NCBI RefSeq assembly: GCF_900112375.1
Contig: NZ_FOLS01000032.1
Span: 1 to 64,000 of the forward strand
Direction of reading: 5' to 3'
Origin: Pseudomonas citronellolis
GTDB lineage: Bacteria; Pseudomonadota; Gammaproteobacteria; Pseudomonadales; Pseudomonadaceae
DNA length: 64,000 bases
The position numbers and the translations under genes are program-made. Under the pieces are notes generated by a model. That model was not told the DNA's origin, searched no databases, and saw only the letters and a list, made by a program, of their open reading frames with translations. Shown here piece by piece: positions 28,732 through 35,516 of the stretch; the first letter of the stretch is position 1, and the number at the start of each line of letters is the position of its first letter.

Positions 28732-28757
28732 AAAAAGCCCGGCGCTGGGGCCGGGCT
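28732..28757 (-). terminator. intrinsic terminator in the leader of the tailocin late operon
   Basis: Leftward: stem AGCCCGGC/GCCGGGCT with a 6-nt loop followed by TTTTCG. It lies between the P-box promoter region and the holin gene, about 105 bp from the P-box, so late transcripts meet it before any gene. A nearly identical hairpin follows the Q-like gene at 29425-29448. Confidence 0.75.
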
Positions 28758-28861
28758 CGACGAGGTTTTCAGCGGTGCTCCCTGGGGACGCACCTTTGCA
28801 AGATTGATGACTTTGTACCCCCCGATTCCCGGCCGGACAAGGCATTTCCGCCCTGGCACCG

Positions 28862-28898
28862 CAATAGGTGGGCAATGCACCGGCAACGCACCGGCGAG
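28862..28898 (-). promoter_or_regulatory. P-box, predicted PrtN-binding site of the late promoter
   Basis: Leftward, four 11-bp repeats of the form ATTG-N-GGT: CTCGCCGGTGC, GTTGCCGGTGC, ATTGCCCACCT and ATTGCGGTGCC (the ATTG-like parts on the plus strand at 28895, 28884, 28873 and 28862). This fits the P-box, spaced ATTG repeats that PrtN binds upstream of pyocin genes. Lies just downstream of the GNAT gene. Confidence 0.75.
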
Positions 28899-28908
28899 GC
28901 ACTGCGAT

Positions 28909-29388
28909 TCAGCCCAGGGGCTTGCTCAGCAGCACCGTGGTGAAGCCGCTGTGCCATTCCTCGTCGGGGTAGAAGTCGATTTCCGCGTAGCCGTGCCTGG
29001 CGTAGAAGGCGCGGCTCTGGCGGTTGAAGGTGTCGGTCTCCAGGCGTGCCTGCCCATGACCGGCCGCGACCATCTGCCGTTCGGCGAAGCGCAGCAGGGC
29101 GCTGCCGGCGCCGGCGCGTTGGGCGCGGGGCGAGACGTGCAGGGCATCGATGAAGTCGTCGCGCCAGTCGACCAGGCCGACGACCTCGCCGCCCAGGCAG
29201 GCCAGGTGGAAATGCCCGAGGCGCGCCTGGACGTAGGCGCGGGTGCGCCCTGCCGCTTCGAAGCGCGCTCGCGCTTCGGCGGTCAGTTGGGGTTTCCAGG
29301 TGGTTTCGTAGGTTTCGCCGAGTATCCGCAGGATCGCCTCGGCATCGGCCGGGTTCGCGGGGCGCAGGGTGAGGGAGGTGCTGTCCAT
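28909..29388 (-). CDS. GNAT-family N-acetyltransferase (tailocin cargo)
   Basis: Predicted acyl-CoA-dependent N-acetyltransferase of unknown substrate. The 159-residue protein has the GNAT core: DALHVSPRAQRAGAGSALLRFAE (motif A with the RxxGxG-type CoA loop) and FYARHGYAE (motif B). Start chosen at MDSTSLTL; MLAAMDS (29400) is an alternative and neither has a good ribosome site. As I recall, P. aeruginosa lacks a gene here between PA0613 and PA0614, so it looks like inserted cargo. It lies between two near-identical terminators. Confidence 0.75.
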   Translation of the reverse strand: MDSTSLTLRPANPADAEAILRILGETYETTWKPQLTAEARARFEAAGRTRAYVQARLGHFHLACLGGEVVGLVDWRDDFIDALHVSPRAQRAGAGSALLRFAERQMVAAGHGQARLETDTFNRQSRAFYARHGYAEIDFYPDEEWHSGFTTVLLSKPLG

Positions 29389-29424
29389 GGCCGCGAGCAT
29401 AACGCAGCGGCGCATGGATGGAGA

Positions 29425-29448
29425 AAGCCCGGCGCGGGGGCCGGGCTT
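29425..29448 (-). terminator. terminator after the Q-like gene
   Basis: Leftward: stem AAGCCCGG/CCGGGCTT with a G-rich 8-nt loop and a short T-run (TTTCTCC), 8 bp after the Q-like stop. Near-copy of the hairpin at 28732-28757. Confidence 0.65.
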
Positions 29449-29455
29449 GGCGGGG

Positions 29456-29815
29456 TCAGGCCACGCGGCGCAGCAGGCGGGCCTGGATGCTCTGGTGCGC
29501 CACGTGCAGGCGCAGGTAGAAGGTGTTGCGGCTGCAGCGGCAGTGGCGGTACTTCTGTTCGGGTTCGCTGTCGCGGTTCAGGTAGTGTTCGCTGACCACC
29601 TGCTTCTGCTGCTCGGGCAGGCCGTTGACGATCAGGTCCAGCTCGGCGACGCGGTCGAGCAGTACCCGGCTGCCACGGGTGCCGCGGATCATCTCGCCCT
29701 TGTTGGCGATCATCAGCGCCAGCAGGTTGCCGCCGGCATAGCCGCCACCGGCCACGCCCGGGCTGTGCATTTCCTCGGCCCAGAGCCTGAGCATTTCATC
29801 GATCGGCTTGATCAC
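29456..29815 (-). CDS. Q-like antitermination protein of the tailocin (PA0613-like)
   Basis: Likely late antiterminator. The 119-residue protein has an N-terminal helical region with a GGGYAGGN turn, then VLLDRVAELDLIVNGLPEQQKQVV and a C-terminal helix-turn-helix-like block containing Cys residues (HCRCSRNTFYLRLHVAHQ). This layout resembles phage 82/21-type Q proteins. It starts at GTG after a GGGAGG site, 17 bp after ptrB. The family assignment is by resemblance only; a sigma-like or other HTH regulator remains possible. Confidence 0.6.
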   Translation of the reverse strand: MIKPIDEMLRLWAEEMHSPGVAGGGYAGGNLLALMIANKGEMIRGTRGSRVLLDRVAELDLIVNGLPEQQKQVVSEHYLNRDSEPEQKYRHCRCSRNTFYLRLHVAHQSIQARLLRRVA

Positions 29816-29832
29816 GTTTGCCTCCCGCGCCT

Positions 29833-30042
29833 TCAGCGGCGCCGTTCCAGTTCGTCCAGGGCCTGGCAGTCCAGGCAGCGGCTGCAGCCGGGCACCGCCA
29901 GGCGGCGGGCCTCGGGGATGGGCTCGCCGCAGACCTGGCAGTCGGCGGCGGCTGGCTCCGGCTCGTTGCCGCGCCGTGCCGCCAGCAGGGCGTCGAGGCG
30001 TTCCAGGGCCAGGTCGTTGGCGTAGTCGGCGAGATCAGCCAT
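29833..30042 (-). CDS. ptrB: PtrB-like zinc-finger regulator (DksA/TraR family)
   Basis: In P. aeruginosa PtrB is repressed by PrtR and, when released by DNA damage, shuts down the type III secretion system. The 69-residue protein has an N-terminal helix and the family zinc finger (Cys35, Cys38, Cys53, Cys56, with Cys59 nearby). It is divergent from prtR across the operator region and upstream of the Q-like gene. The ribosome site GGGGAGG is strong. Confidence 0.85.
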   Translation of the reverse strand: MADLADYANDLALERLDALLAARRGNEPEPAAADCQVCGEPIPEARRLAVPGCSRCLDCQALDELERRR

Positions 30043-30079
30043 GGGCGACCTCCCCGTGGTGTTGCGCTGGTGCGTTCAT
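30035..30079 (-). CDS. possible 14-residue upstream ORF of ptrB
   Basis: Frame MNAPAQHHGEVAHG with a GGAGAA ribosome site, overlapping the ptrB start by 8 bp. It could couple or tune ptrB translation. Its only support is the good ribosome site and the overlap. Confidence 0.35.
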   Translation of the reverse strand: MNAPAQHHGEVAHG

Positions 30080-30361
30080 GCTTTTCTCCGGGCGACGACC
30101 CGCCCTGCGCGTGCCATCCCGCGGCCGCGCTGCCAGGTCATTCGCGTGCTGTTTGTCGATGCGTGGCGCTCAGGTGGACGCCACTCGCCGTGCGGAAGCG
30201 GTGCGCTCCTCGCCCGCTTCCGCCGTCAGCCTGCCCCGTGACGCACGGGCCGCAGGCAACCCACGGCTTCCCTGCCGCGGAAGACGGAGGCGCCAGCACC
30301 CTCGTGTCGGATCGCGTCCGCCGCCGGCACGGAAACAACCTTCAGAAGGCCGGCGAAGGAA

Positions 30362-30390
30362 AAACTACAACCAAAGCTATTTATCGTCAA
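30362..30390 (-). promoter_or_regulatory. ptrB promoter with PrtR operator in the spacer
   Basis: Leftward: -35 TTGACG (30385-30390), 17 bp, -10 TAGTTT (30362-30367). The predicted PrtR operator CCAAAGCTATTTA (30371-30383) lies within the spacer, so repressor binding would block polymerase. About 280 bp of untranslated leader would then precede ptrB. Confidence 0.65.
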
Positions 30391-30392
30391 CA

Positions 30393-30431
30393 CCAAAGCT
30401 ATTTACACTTCCCCGGGACGGGCGGTAGAGT
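30393..30431 (+). promoter_or_regulatory. prtR promoter with second PrtR operator
   Basis: Rightward: -35 TTTACA (30402-30407), 18 bp, -10 TAGAGT (30426-30431). A second copy of CCAAAGCTATTTA (30393-30405) overlaps the -35, two helical turns from the first copy. The expected transcription start falls at or next to the prtR ATG (30438), implying a leaderless message. Confidence 0.65.
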
Positions 30432-30437
30432 GCCGCA

Positions 30438-31196
30438 ATGAACAGCACAGCCCGCCCCTCCACGCTCGCCGAGCGCCTCAAGCAGGCCATGGCCGCGCGC
30501 AACCTCAAGCAGGAGAGCCTCGCCGAAGCGGCCGGGGTCTCGCAGAACACCATCCACAAGCTGACCGCCGGCAAGGCGCAGAGCACCCGCAAGCTGATCG
30601 AGATCGCCGCGGCCCTGGGCGTCTCGCCGGTCTGGCTGGGCACCGGCGAAGGCTCGCCGCAGGCCGCCACGCCACCGGCCGACGGCAGCCCGCTGCGCCT
30701 GGAGCCGCTGCACCCCTGGGACAGCAGCACGCCGCTGGACGAAGACGAGGTGGAACTGCCCTTGTACAAGGAAGTGGAAATGTCCGCCGGCGCCGGGCGC
30801 ACCGCGGTGCGCCAGATCGAAGGGCGCAAGCTGCGCTTCTCCTATGCCACCCTGCGCGCCGCCGGGGTCGACCCGGACGCGGCCATCTGCGCCCAGCTCA
30901 CCGGCAACAGCATGGAGCCGCTGATCATGGATGGCTCCACCATCGGCATCGATACGGCGACGACGCACATCACCGACGGCGAGATCTATGCCCTGGAGCA
31001 CGAGGGCATGCTGCGGGTGAAGTTCCTCTACCGCCTGCCCGGCGGCGGCATCCGCCTGCGCAGCTTCAACCGCGACGAGTACGGCGACGAGGAATACGAC
31101 GCGCAGGCCATCCAGGCCAGCCAACTGAGCATCATCGGCTGGGTGTTCTGGTGGTCGACGGTGCGCCATCGCCGCGCGCCCACGCTGGTTCGCTGA
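30438..31196 (+). CDS. prtR: pyocin repressor PrtR
   Basis: CI-like repressor that keeps the tailocin silent until DNA damage. The 252-residue protein has an N-terminal HTH_3 domain (12-65; QESLAEAAGVSQNTIHKL) and a C-terminal LexA/S24 peptidase domain with Ser158 in GNSMEPLI and Lys195 in EGMLRVKFL as the catalytic pair. Alanine-glycine steps at 117-118 and 119-120 are candidate self-cleavage sites. RecA-triggered cleavage would free prtN and ptrB. No ribosome site precedes the ATG. Confidence 0.95.
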   Translation: MNSTARPSTLAERLKQAMAARNLKQESLAEAAGVSQNTIHKLTAGKAQSTRKLIEIAAALGVSPVWLGTGEGSPQAATPPADGSPLRLEPLHPWDSSTPLDEDEVELPLYKEVEMSAGAGRTAVRQIEGRKLRFSYATLRAAGVDPDAAICAQLTGNSMEPLIMDGSTIGIDTATTHITDGEIYALEHEGMLRVKFLYRLPGGGIRLRSFNRDEYGDEEYDAQAIQASQLSIIGWVFWWSTVRHRRAPTLVR

Positions 31197-31205
31197 GCCC
31201 TCCCC

Positions 31206-31230
31206 AACCCCGCCGCCGCGGGGTTTCTTC
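31206..31230 (+). terminator. prtR terminator
   Basis: Stem AACCCCGC/GCGGGGTT with a 4-nt loop followed by TTTCTTC, 9 bp after the prtR stop. It separates prtR from the prtN promoter. Confidence 0.8.
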
Positions 31231-31259
31231 TGTGCGAAGGAAAGCCGGGCGAACGGCGA

Positions 31260-31288
31260 TTGCCAGGAAAAACAACAAAAGCTATATT
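31260..31288 (+). promoter_or_regulatory. prtN promoter with PrtR operator
   Basis: -35 TTGCCA (31260-31265), 17 bp, -10 TATATT (31283-31288). The sequence AAAGCTATATT (31278-31288) matches the core of the two repeats upstream of prtR and covers the -10, so it is the probable site for PrtR repression of prtN. Confidence 0.65.
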
Positions 31289-31325
31289 TTCTCCATCGAA
31301 CGACAACCGCAAGCAGGAGGAAGCC

Positions 31326-31634
31326 ATGCTGCCGTCGAACTCCGACACCCAACCGGCGCCACGCCAGGAAACCGTGGCGCTGGTCTACCAGATCTTCGGC
31401 GACGTGCTGGTGCCCCTGGAACAGGTGCGCGAGCGCTGGTTCCGCAACCTCAACCGGGAGAACTTCGGCAAGGCCCTGGCCTGCGGACGCATCGCCCTGC
31501 CGGTGACCACCCTGGACGACAGCCACAAGGCCATGCAGTACGTGGCGGTGGATCACCTGGCGGCCTATGTCGAGCAGCGCGCCAGCCTGGCGGATGCCGC
31601 CCTGGCCCGGCGCCGGGCGGGGCAGCAGGCGTGA
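31326..31634 (+). CDS. prtN: pyocin activator PrtN
   Basis: Activates the tailocin late promoter by binding the P-box. The 102-residue protein matches the PyocinActivator family: [23 protein letters not shown] and [27 protein letters not shown]. The start was set at MLPSNSDT after a strong AGGAGG site; the longest frame begins within the promoter. It is repressed by PrtR in P. aeruginosa. Confidence 0.9.
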   Translation: MLPSNSDTQPAPRQETVALVYQIFGDVLVPLEQVRERWFRNLNRENFGKALACGRIALPVTTLDDSHKAMQYVAVDHLAAYVEQRASLADAALARRRAGQQA

Positions 31635-31923
31635 TGGGTCGAGCGAACATGCCGTCCCCATGTAGGAGCGCGCCCTGCGCGCGATTCGCGGATGAGATCC
31701 GCTCCTACAGTTCCTGGGAGGCGGGTGTGCCGAGGTGCTCTTCGTAGGAGCGAGCTTGCTCGCGAACAAACGCGGTGCCATGCGGTTCGCGAGCAAGCTC
31801 GCTCCTACGAAAAAACGTTCCGTTCCTCCCTGGAACTGTAGGAGCGGGCCCTGCCCGCGAATCGCGCCGGTGGTTACGGCTATCGCGGACAAGGTCCGCT
31901 CCTACGGGAAAACTGCGGGCACC
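31635..31923. repeat. intergenic repeat cluster between prtN and trpE
   Basis: No gene seen. It holds, in order: an inverted repeat around 31662-31709 (GTAGGAGCG... GCTCCTAC), a perfect 24-bp inverted repeat (31744-31767 with 31785-31808), and further GTAGGAGCGGGCC and GGTCCGCTCCTAC arms (31839-31904). The cluster marks the right boundary of the tailocin against trpE. Confidence 0.8.
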
Positions 31924-31929
31924 AACGAA

Positions 31930-31961
31930 AACGCCGTTTCCCCTCCCGGGGAAACGGCGTT
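31930..31961 (-). terminator. trpE terminator
   Basis: A 14-bp perfect stem (31930-31943 with 31948-31961) and a 4-nt loop, followed leftwards by TTTTCGTT, 20 bp after the trpE stop. Confidence 0.8.
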
Positions 31962-31981
31962 CTGCATTACGGCAGCAGCGC

Positions 31982-33469
31982 TCAGTCTTCGAGGCGCGCG
32001 GTGTGTTCGGCCAGGGCCACCGCGCGGAACATGGCGCGGCGCTTGTTGATGGTTTCTTCCCATTCCAGCGCCGGCACCGAGTCGGCGACGATGCCGCCGC
32101 CGGCCTGCACGTGCAGTTCGCCGTTCTTGATCACCGCGGTGCGGATGGCGATGGCGGTGTCCATGTTGCCGTTCCATGCCAGGTAGCCCACGGCGCCGCC
32201 GTAGACGCCGCGCTTGACCGGCTCCAGCTCGTCGATGATTTCCATGGCGCGGATCTTCGGCGCGCCGGACAGGGTGCCGGCCGGGAGGATCGCGCGCAGG
32301 GCGTCCATGGCGCTCAGATCGGGCTTGAGCTGGCCGTTGACGTTGGAAACGATGTGCATGACGTTGGAGTAGCGCTCGATGACCATCTGCTCGGTGACCT
32401 TCACCGAGCCGGTCTGCGACACGCGGCCGACGTCGTTGCGGCCCAGGTCGATGAGCATCAGGTGCTCGGCGATTTCCTTGGCGTCGGACAGCAGGTCCTG
32501 CTCCAGGGCGCGGTCGGCTTCCTCGGTGGCGCCGCGCGGGCGGGTGCCGGCGATCGGGCGCACCGTGACCTCGCCGTCCTCCACGCGCACCAGCACCTCC
32601 GGCGAGCTGCCCACCACGTGGAAGTCGCCGAAGTTGAAGAAGTACATGTAGGGCGTCGGGTTGAAGCAGCGCAGCGCGCGGTACAGGTCGATGGGCGCGG
32701 CCTTGAAATCGATGGACATGCGCTGCGACGGCACCACCTGCATGCAGTCACCGGCCAGGATGTATTCCTTGACGGTGTCCACCGCGCACTCGTAGTCCTC
32801 GCGGGTGAAGCTGGCGCGGAACTGCGGCTCGGGCGCGTTGACCGCGGCGAAGTCCAGGCCCCGGCGCGGGGTGATCGGCTGGCGCAGGCGCTGCAGCAGT
32901 TCTTCCAGGCGCGCCTGGCCCTTGTCGTAGGCGTCCGCCTCGGCCGGGTCGGCGAGGACGATGGCGTGCAGCTTGCCGGCCAGGTTGTCGAAGACGACCA
33001 CGGCGTCGGAAACCATCAGCAGGATGTCCGGGTTGCCCAGCGGGTCCGGGTTCGGGCACTGCGCCAGGCGCGGCTCGACGTAGCGCACGCAGTCGTAGCC
33101 GAAGTAGCCGACCAGGCCGCCGTTGAAGCGCGGCAGGCCCGGCAGGGTCGGCACGCGGTAGCGCTCCTTGAACTGCTCGACGAAGGCCAGCGGGTCCTCG
33201 CAGTCGAAGCGCTCGCTTTCCACGCCGTCGACGCTGATGCTCACGCTGTGGCCGTAGACGCGCAGCACGGTACGGCACGGCAGGCCGATGATGGAGTAGC
33301 GGCCCCACTTCTCGCCGCCCTGCACCGATTCCAGCAGGTAGCTGTTGGCGCCGTCGGCGAGCTTCAGGTAGATCGACAGCGGGGTGTCGAAGTCGGCGAG
33401 GGTTTCGCAGGTCAGGGGGATGCGGTTGTAGCCTTCGGCGGCCAGCCGCTGGAATGCGTCGCGGTTCAT
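31982..33469 (-). CDS. trpE: anthranilate synthase component I
   Basis: Converts chorismate to anthranilate with ammonia from TrpG. The 495-residue protein has the feedback-site LLES motif (about 45-48) in [11 protein letters not shown] and the chorismate-binding C-terminal core ([44 protein letters not shown]-type [11 protein letters not shown]). The start was set at MNRDAFQ, 13 codons inside the longest frame. It stands apart from trpGDC with the tailocin between; a Trp-rich leader lies upstream at the end of gph. Confidence 0.96.
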   Translation of the reverse strand: MNRDAFQRLAAEGYNRIPLTCETLADFDTPLSIYLKLADGANSYLLESVQGGEKWGRYSIIGLPCRTVLRVYGHSVSISVDGVESERFDCEDPLAFVEQFKERYRVPTLPGLPRFNGGLVGYFGYDCVRYVEPRLAQCPNPDPLGNPDILLMVSDAVVVFDNLAGKLHAIVLADPAEADAYDKGQARLEELLQRLRQPITPRRGLDFAAVNAPEPQFRASFTREDYECAVDTVKEYILAGDCMQVVPSQRMSIDFKAAPIDLYRALRCFNPTPYMYFFNFGDFHVVGSSPEVLVRVEDGEVTVRPIAGTRPRGATEEADRALEQDLLSDAKEIAEHLMLIDLGRNDVGRVSQTGSVKVTEQMVIERYSNVMHIVSNVNGQLKPDLSAMDALRAILPAGTLSGAPKIRAMEIIDELEPVKRGVYGGAVGYLAWNGNMDTAIAIRTAVIKNGELHVQAGGGIVADSVPALEWEETINKRRAMFRAVALAEHTARLED

Positions 33470-33539
33470 GAGCGGTCTCGTGCGAGGAGGTGGAACGGGC
33501 AGTGGCAAACGGGTGCCGGGAGGTCCGGCCGGAGGAATG

Positions 33540-33584
33540 TCAGGCGCGCCAGCGCCAGCGGGCCAGGGCCTTGATGACTTTCAT
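33540..33584 (-). CDS. putative trpE leader peptide nested in the end of gph
   Basis: The last 14 codons of gph, from an internal ATG, read [14 protein letters not shown], with two tryptophan codons before the shared stop. The last 24 bases equal the end of the leader frame before trpG. Translation here, either as gph itself or from the internal ATG, could sense Trp-tRNA for trpE attenuation. No U-rich terminator was identified in 33470-33539. Confidence 0.5.
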   Translation of the reverse strand: MKVIKALARWRWRA

Positions 33585-34367
33585 CCAGAGTTTGCGGGGA
33601 GCCGTGTCCAGCACGTTGGAGTCTCGATGGGCGGGGTTGGAACCGTCGTCCGGCAACACTATCGCTTTGCCCGGGTCGAAGCAAGGCAGCAGTTGGCGCA
33701 GGTCGTCCAGCACCAGGCTCGGCTGCTCCTCGGCGATCGGCCGGCCGTGATTGTAGCCGTAGGTCAGGCCAACGCTGCGCACCCCGGCGGCCTTGGCGGC
33801 CAGCACGTCGTTGCGCGAGTCGCCGACGAACAGCGCCTCGCCCGGCGCCACGCCGGCGGCCTTCATCACGAACAGCAGCGCGGCCGGGTCGGGCTTCTGC
33901 TGCGGCAGGGTGTCGCCGCCGACGATCCAGCGGAAGAACTTGCCCAGGCCCATCTCGTCCAGCAGCGGGGCGACGAAGCGCTCGGGCTTGTTGGTGATCA
34001 GCGCCAGTTCCACGCCCTGTTTCTTCAGCCATTTCAGGGTGTCCACAACGCCGGGATAGACCTCGGTGAGCGCGTGGCTGTCGGCGTAGGCGTCCATGAA
34101 CAGCGCCAGGGCGCGCTCGGTGTCCTCCTCGCTGACGCCTTCATGCTCGATGCCGCCGGCCAGGGCGCGGCGCACCAGCACCCGGGCGCCGTTGCCGACC
34201 CAGTGGCGCACCTGCTCCAGCCCGGCGGGAGCGCGGCCCATGCCGATCAGGGCCTTGTCCACCGCGGCGGCCAGGTCCGGCACCGAGTCCACCAGGGTGC
34301 CGTCCAGGTCGAACATCACCAGGCGCGGCAGGCGCCCGGCGAACAGCGCTTGGGCAGCGCTCATCAC
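33540..34367 (-). CDS. gph: phosphoglycolate phosphatase
   Basis: HAD-family enzyme clearing 2-phosphoglycolate from DNA repair. The 275-residue protein has DLDGT at 20-24 (Asp20 nucleophile), the ITNK motif, and KPDP plus GDSRND near 160-190. The C-terminal extension after residue 235 ends with ARWRWRA, unrelated to the HAD fold and probably kept as a trp leader. The start overlaps the rpe stop by 4 bp (ATGA). Confidence 0.93.
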   Translation of the reverse strand: MMSAAQALFAGRLPRLVMFDLDGTLVDSVPDLAAAVDKALIGMGRAPAGLEQVRHWVGNGARVLVRRALAGGIEHEGVSEEDTERALALFMDAYADSHALTEVYPGVVDTLKWLKKQGVELALITNKPERFVAPLLDEMGLGKFFRWIVGGDTLPQQKPDPAALLFVMKAAGVAPGEALFVGDSRNDVLAAKAAGVRSVGLTYGYNHGRPIAEEQPSLVLDDLRQLLPCFDPGKAIVLPDDGSNPAHRDSNVLDTAPRKLWMKVIKALARWRWRA

Positions 34368-35038
34368 TTGCCGGCCTGCGCCAGTTCGGCGTGCATGGCG
34401 CGGATGACCTCGGCGTAGTCGGGGGCGTTGAAGATGGCCGAGCCGGCGACGAAGGTGTCAGCGCCCGCCGCGGCGATCTCGCGGATGTTCTTCACGTTAA
34501 CCCCGCCGTCGATCTCCAGGCGGATGTCGCGGCCGGAAGCGTCGATCAGCGCGCGGGCCTCGCGCAGCTTGTCGAGGGTGCCGGGGATGAACTTCTGCCC
34601 GCCGAAGCCGGGGTTCACGCTCATCAGGAGGACCATGTCGATCTTGTCCATCACGTACTTGAGCGCGTCCAGCGAGGTGGCCGGGTTGAACACCAGGCCG
34701 GCCTTGCAGCCGCCATCCTTGATCAGTTGCAGGGAGCGGTCGATGTGCTGGCTGGCTTCGGGGTGGAAGGTGATGTAGGTGGCGCCGGCCTCGATGAAGT
34801 CGCCGATGATGCGGTCCACCGGGGAGACCATCAGGTGCACGTCGATGGGCGCGGTGACACCGTACTTGCGCAGCGCCGAGCAGACCATCGGGCCGATGGT
34901 CAGGTTCGGCACGTAGTGGTTGTCCATCACGTCGAAGTGGACGATGTCGGCGCCGGCGGCGAGCACCTTGTCCACGTCCTCGCCCAGGCGGGCGAAGTCG
35001 GCGGAGAGAATCGACGGGGCGATGGCGTAGGGTTGCAT
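34364..35038 (-). CDS. rpe: ribulose-phosphate 3-epimerase
   Basis: Interconverts ribulose-5-phosphate and xylulose-5-phosphate. The 224-residue TIM barrel has [27 protein letters not shown] (metal-binding His and Asp), [10 protein letters not shown] and EIDGGV signatures. First gene of the rpe-gph unit. Confidence 0.96.
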   Translation of the reverse strand: MQPYAIAPSILSADFARLGEDVDKVLAAGADIVHFDVMDNHYVPNLTIGPMVCSALRKYGVTAPIDVHLMVSPVDRIIGDFIEAGATYITFHPEASQHIDRSLQLIKDGGCKAGLVFNPATSLDALKYVMDKIDMVLLMSVNPGFGGQKFIPGTLDKLREARALIDASGRDIRLEIDGGVNVKNIREIAAAGADTFVAGSAIFNAPDYAEVIRAMHAELAQAGK

Positions 35039-35516
35039 GGCGCACCTCTGTGGGCGGAATCACGGATGGCGCGCATTGTAGCCGCTCGGAGCGAGCGAGG
35101 GGGATCGAGGCGATGGTTGTAGGAGCAACTGTCTTGCAAGCTGCGCCGAGGCGCTTTTCGTAGGATGGGTTGAGTTTGCGAAACCCATGCGGTGGTGGTG
35201 ATGGGTATCGCTTCGCTCAACGCCATCCTACGAGAAGCAACATCGGCGTAGGGCGTATAACCGTTCGCGGTTATACGCCGCCGTCCGTGCCACCGGGGCG
35301 TCCGGGGTGGCCGGTGAATCCAATCGCGGACGGAGTCCGCTCCTACGTCCGTGCTTCCCTGTAACCGTAGGAGCTGCGGTCTTGCAGGCCGCGCCGAGGC
35401 GCTTTTCGTAGGATGGGTTGAGCTTGCGAAACCCATGCGGTTGCAGTGATGGGTATCGCTTCGCTCAACGCCATCCTACGAAAAGCCGTCCCCGCCTGCG
35501 GCGTAGGAGCGGCGGA
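35039..35516. repeat. intergenic repeat cluster between agtD and rpe
   Basis: No gene seen in 478 bp. Two copies of a unit of about 115 bp (35118-35233 and 35367-35481) each contain a long imperfect palindrome with GTAGGATGGGTTGAG arms. Between them, 35247-35371 resembles the repeat cluster after vfr (13475-13600). Confidence 0.8.

Larger units (their letters stand above)
30043..30437. promoter_or_regulatory. ptrB-prtR intergenic control region
   Basis: A 395-bp divergent gap. The right end holds the two promoters and two operators described separately. The rest, 30080-30360, shows no clear gene; it would be the long ptrB leader. Confidence 0.6.

Noticed and set aside
16498-33500. Interpretation of the phage-like cluster as an intact prophage
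   Set aside because: No terminase, portal, capsid, replication or integrase genes; regulators are PrtR/PrtN and gene order is that of an R-pyocin.
16428-33563. 24-bp direct repeat flanking the tailocin and trpE as possible attachment sites
   Set aside because: There is no integrase, and the repeat encodes the end of a Trp-rich leader before each trp unit, which explains it better.
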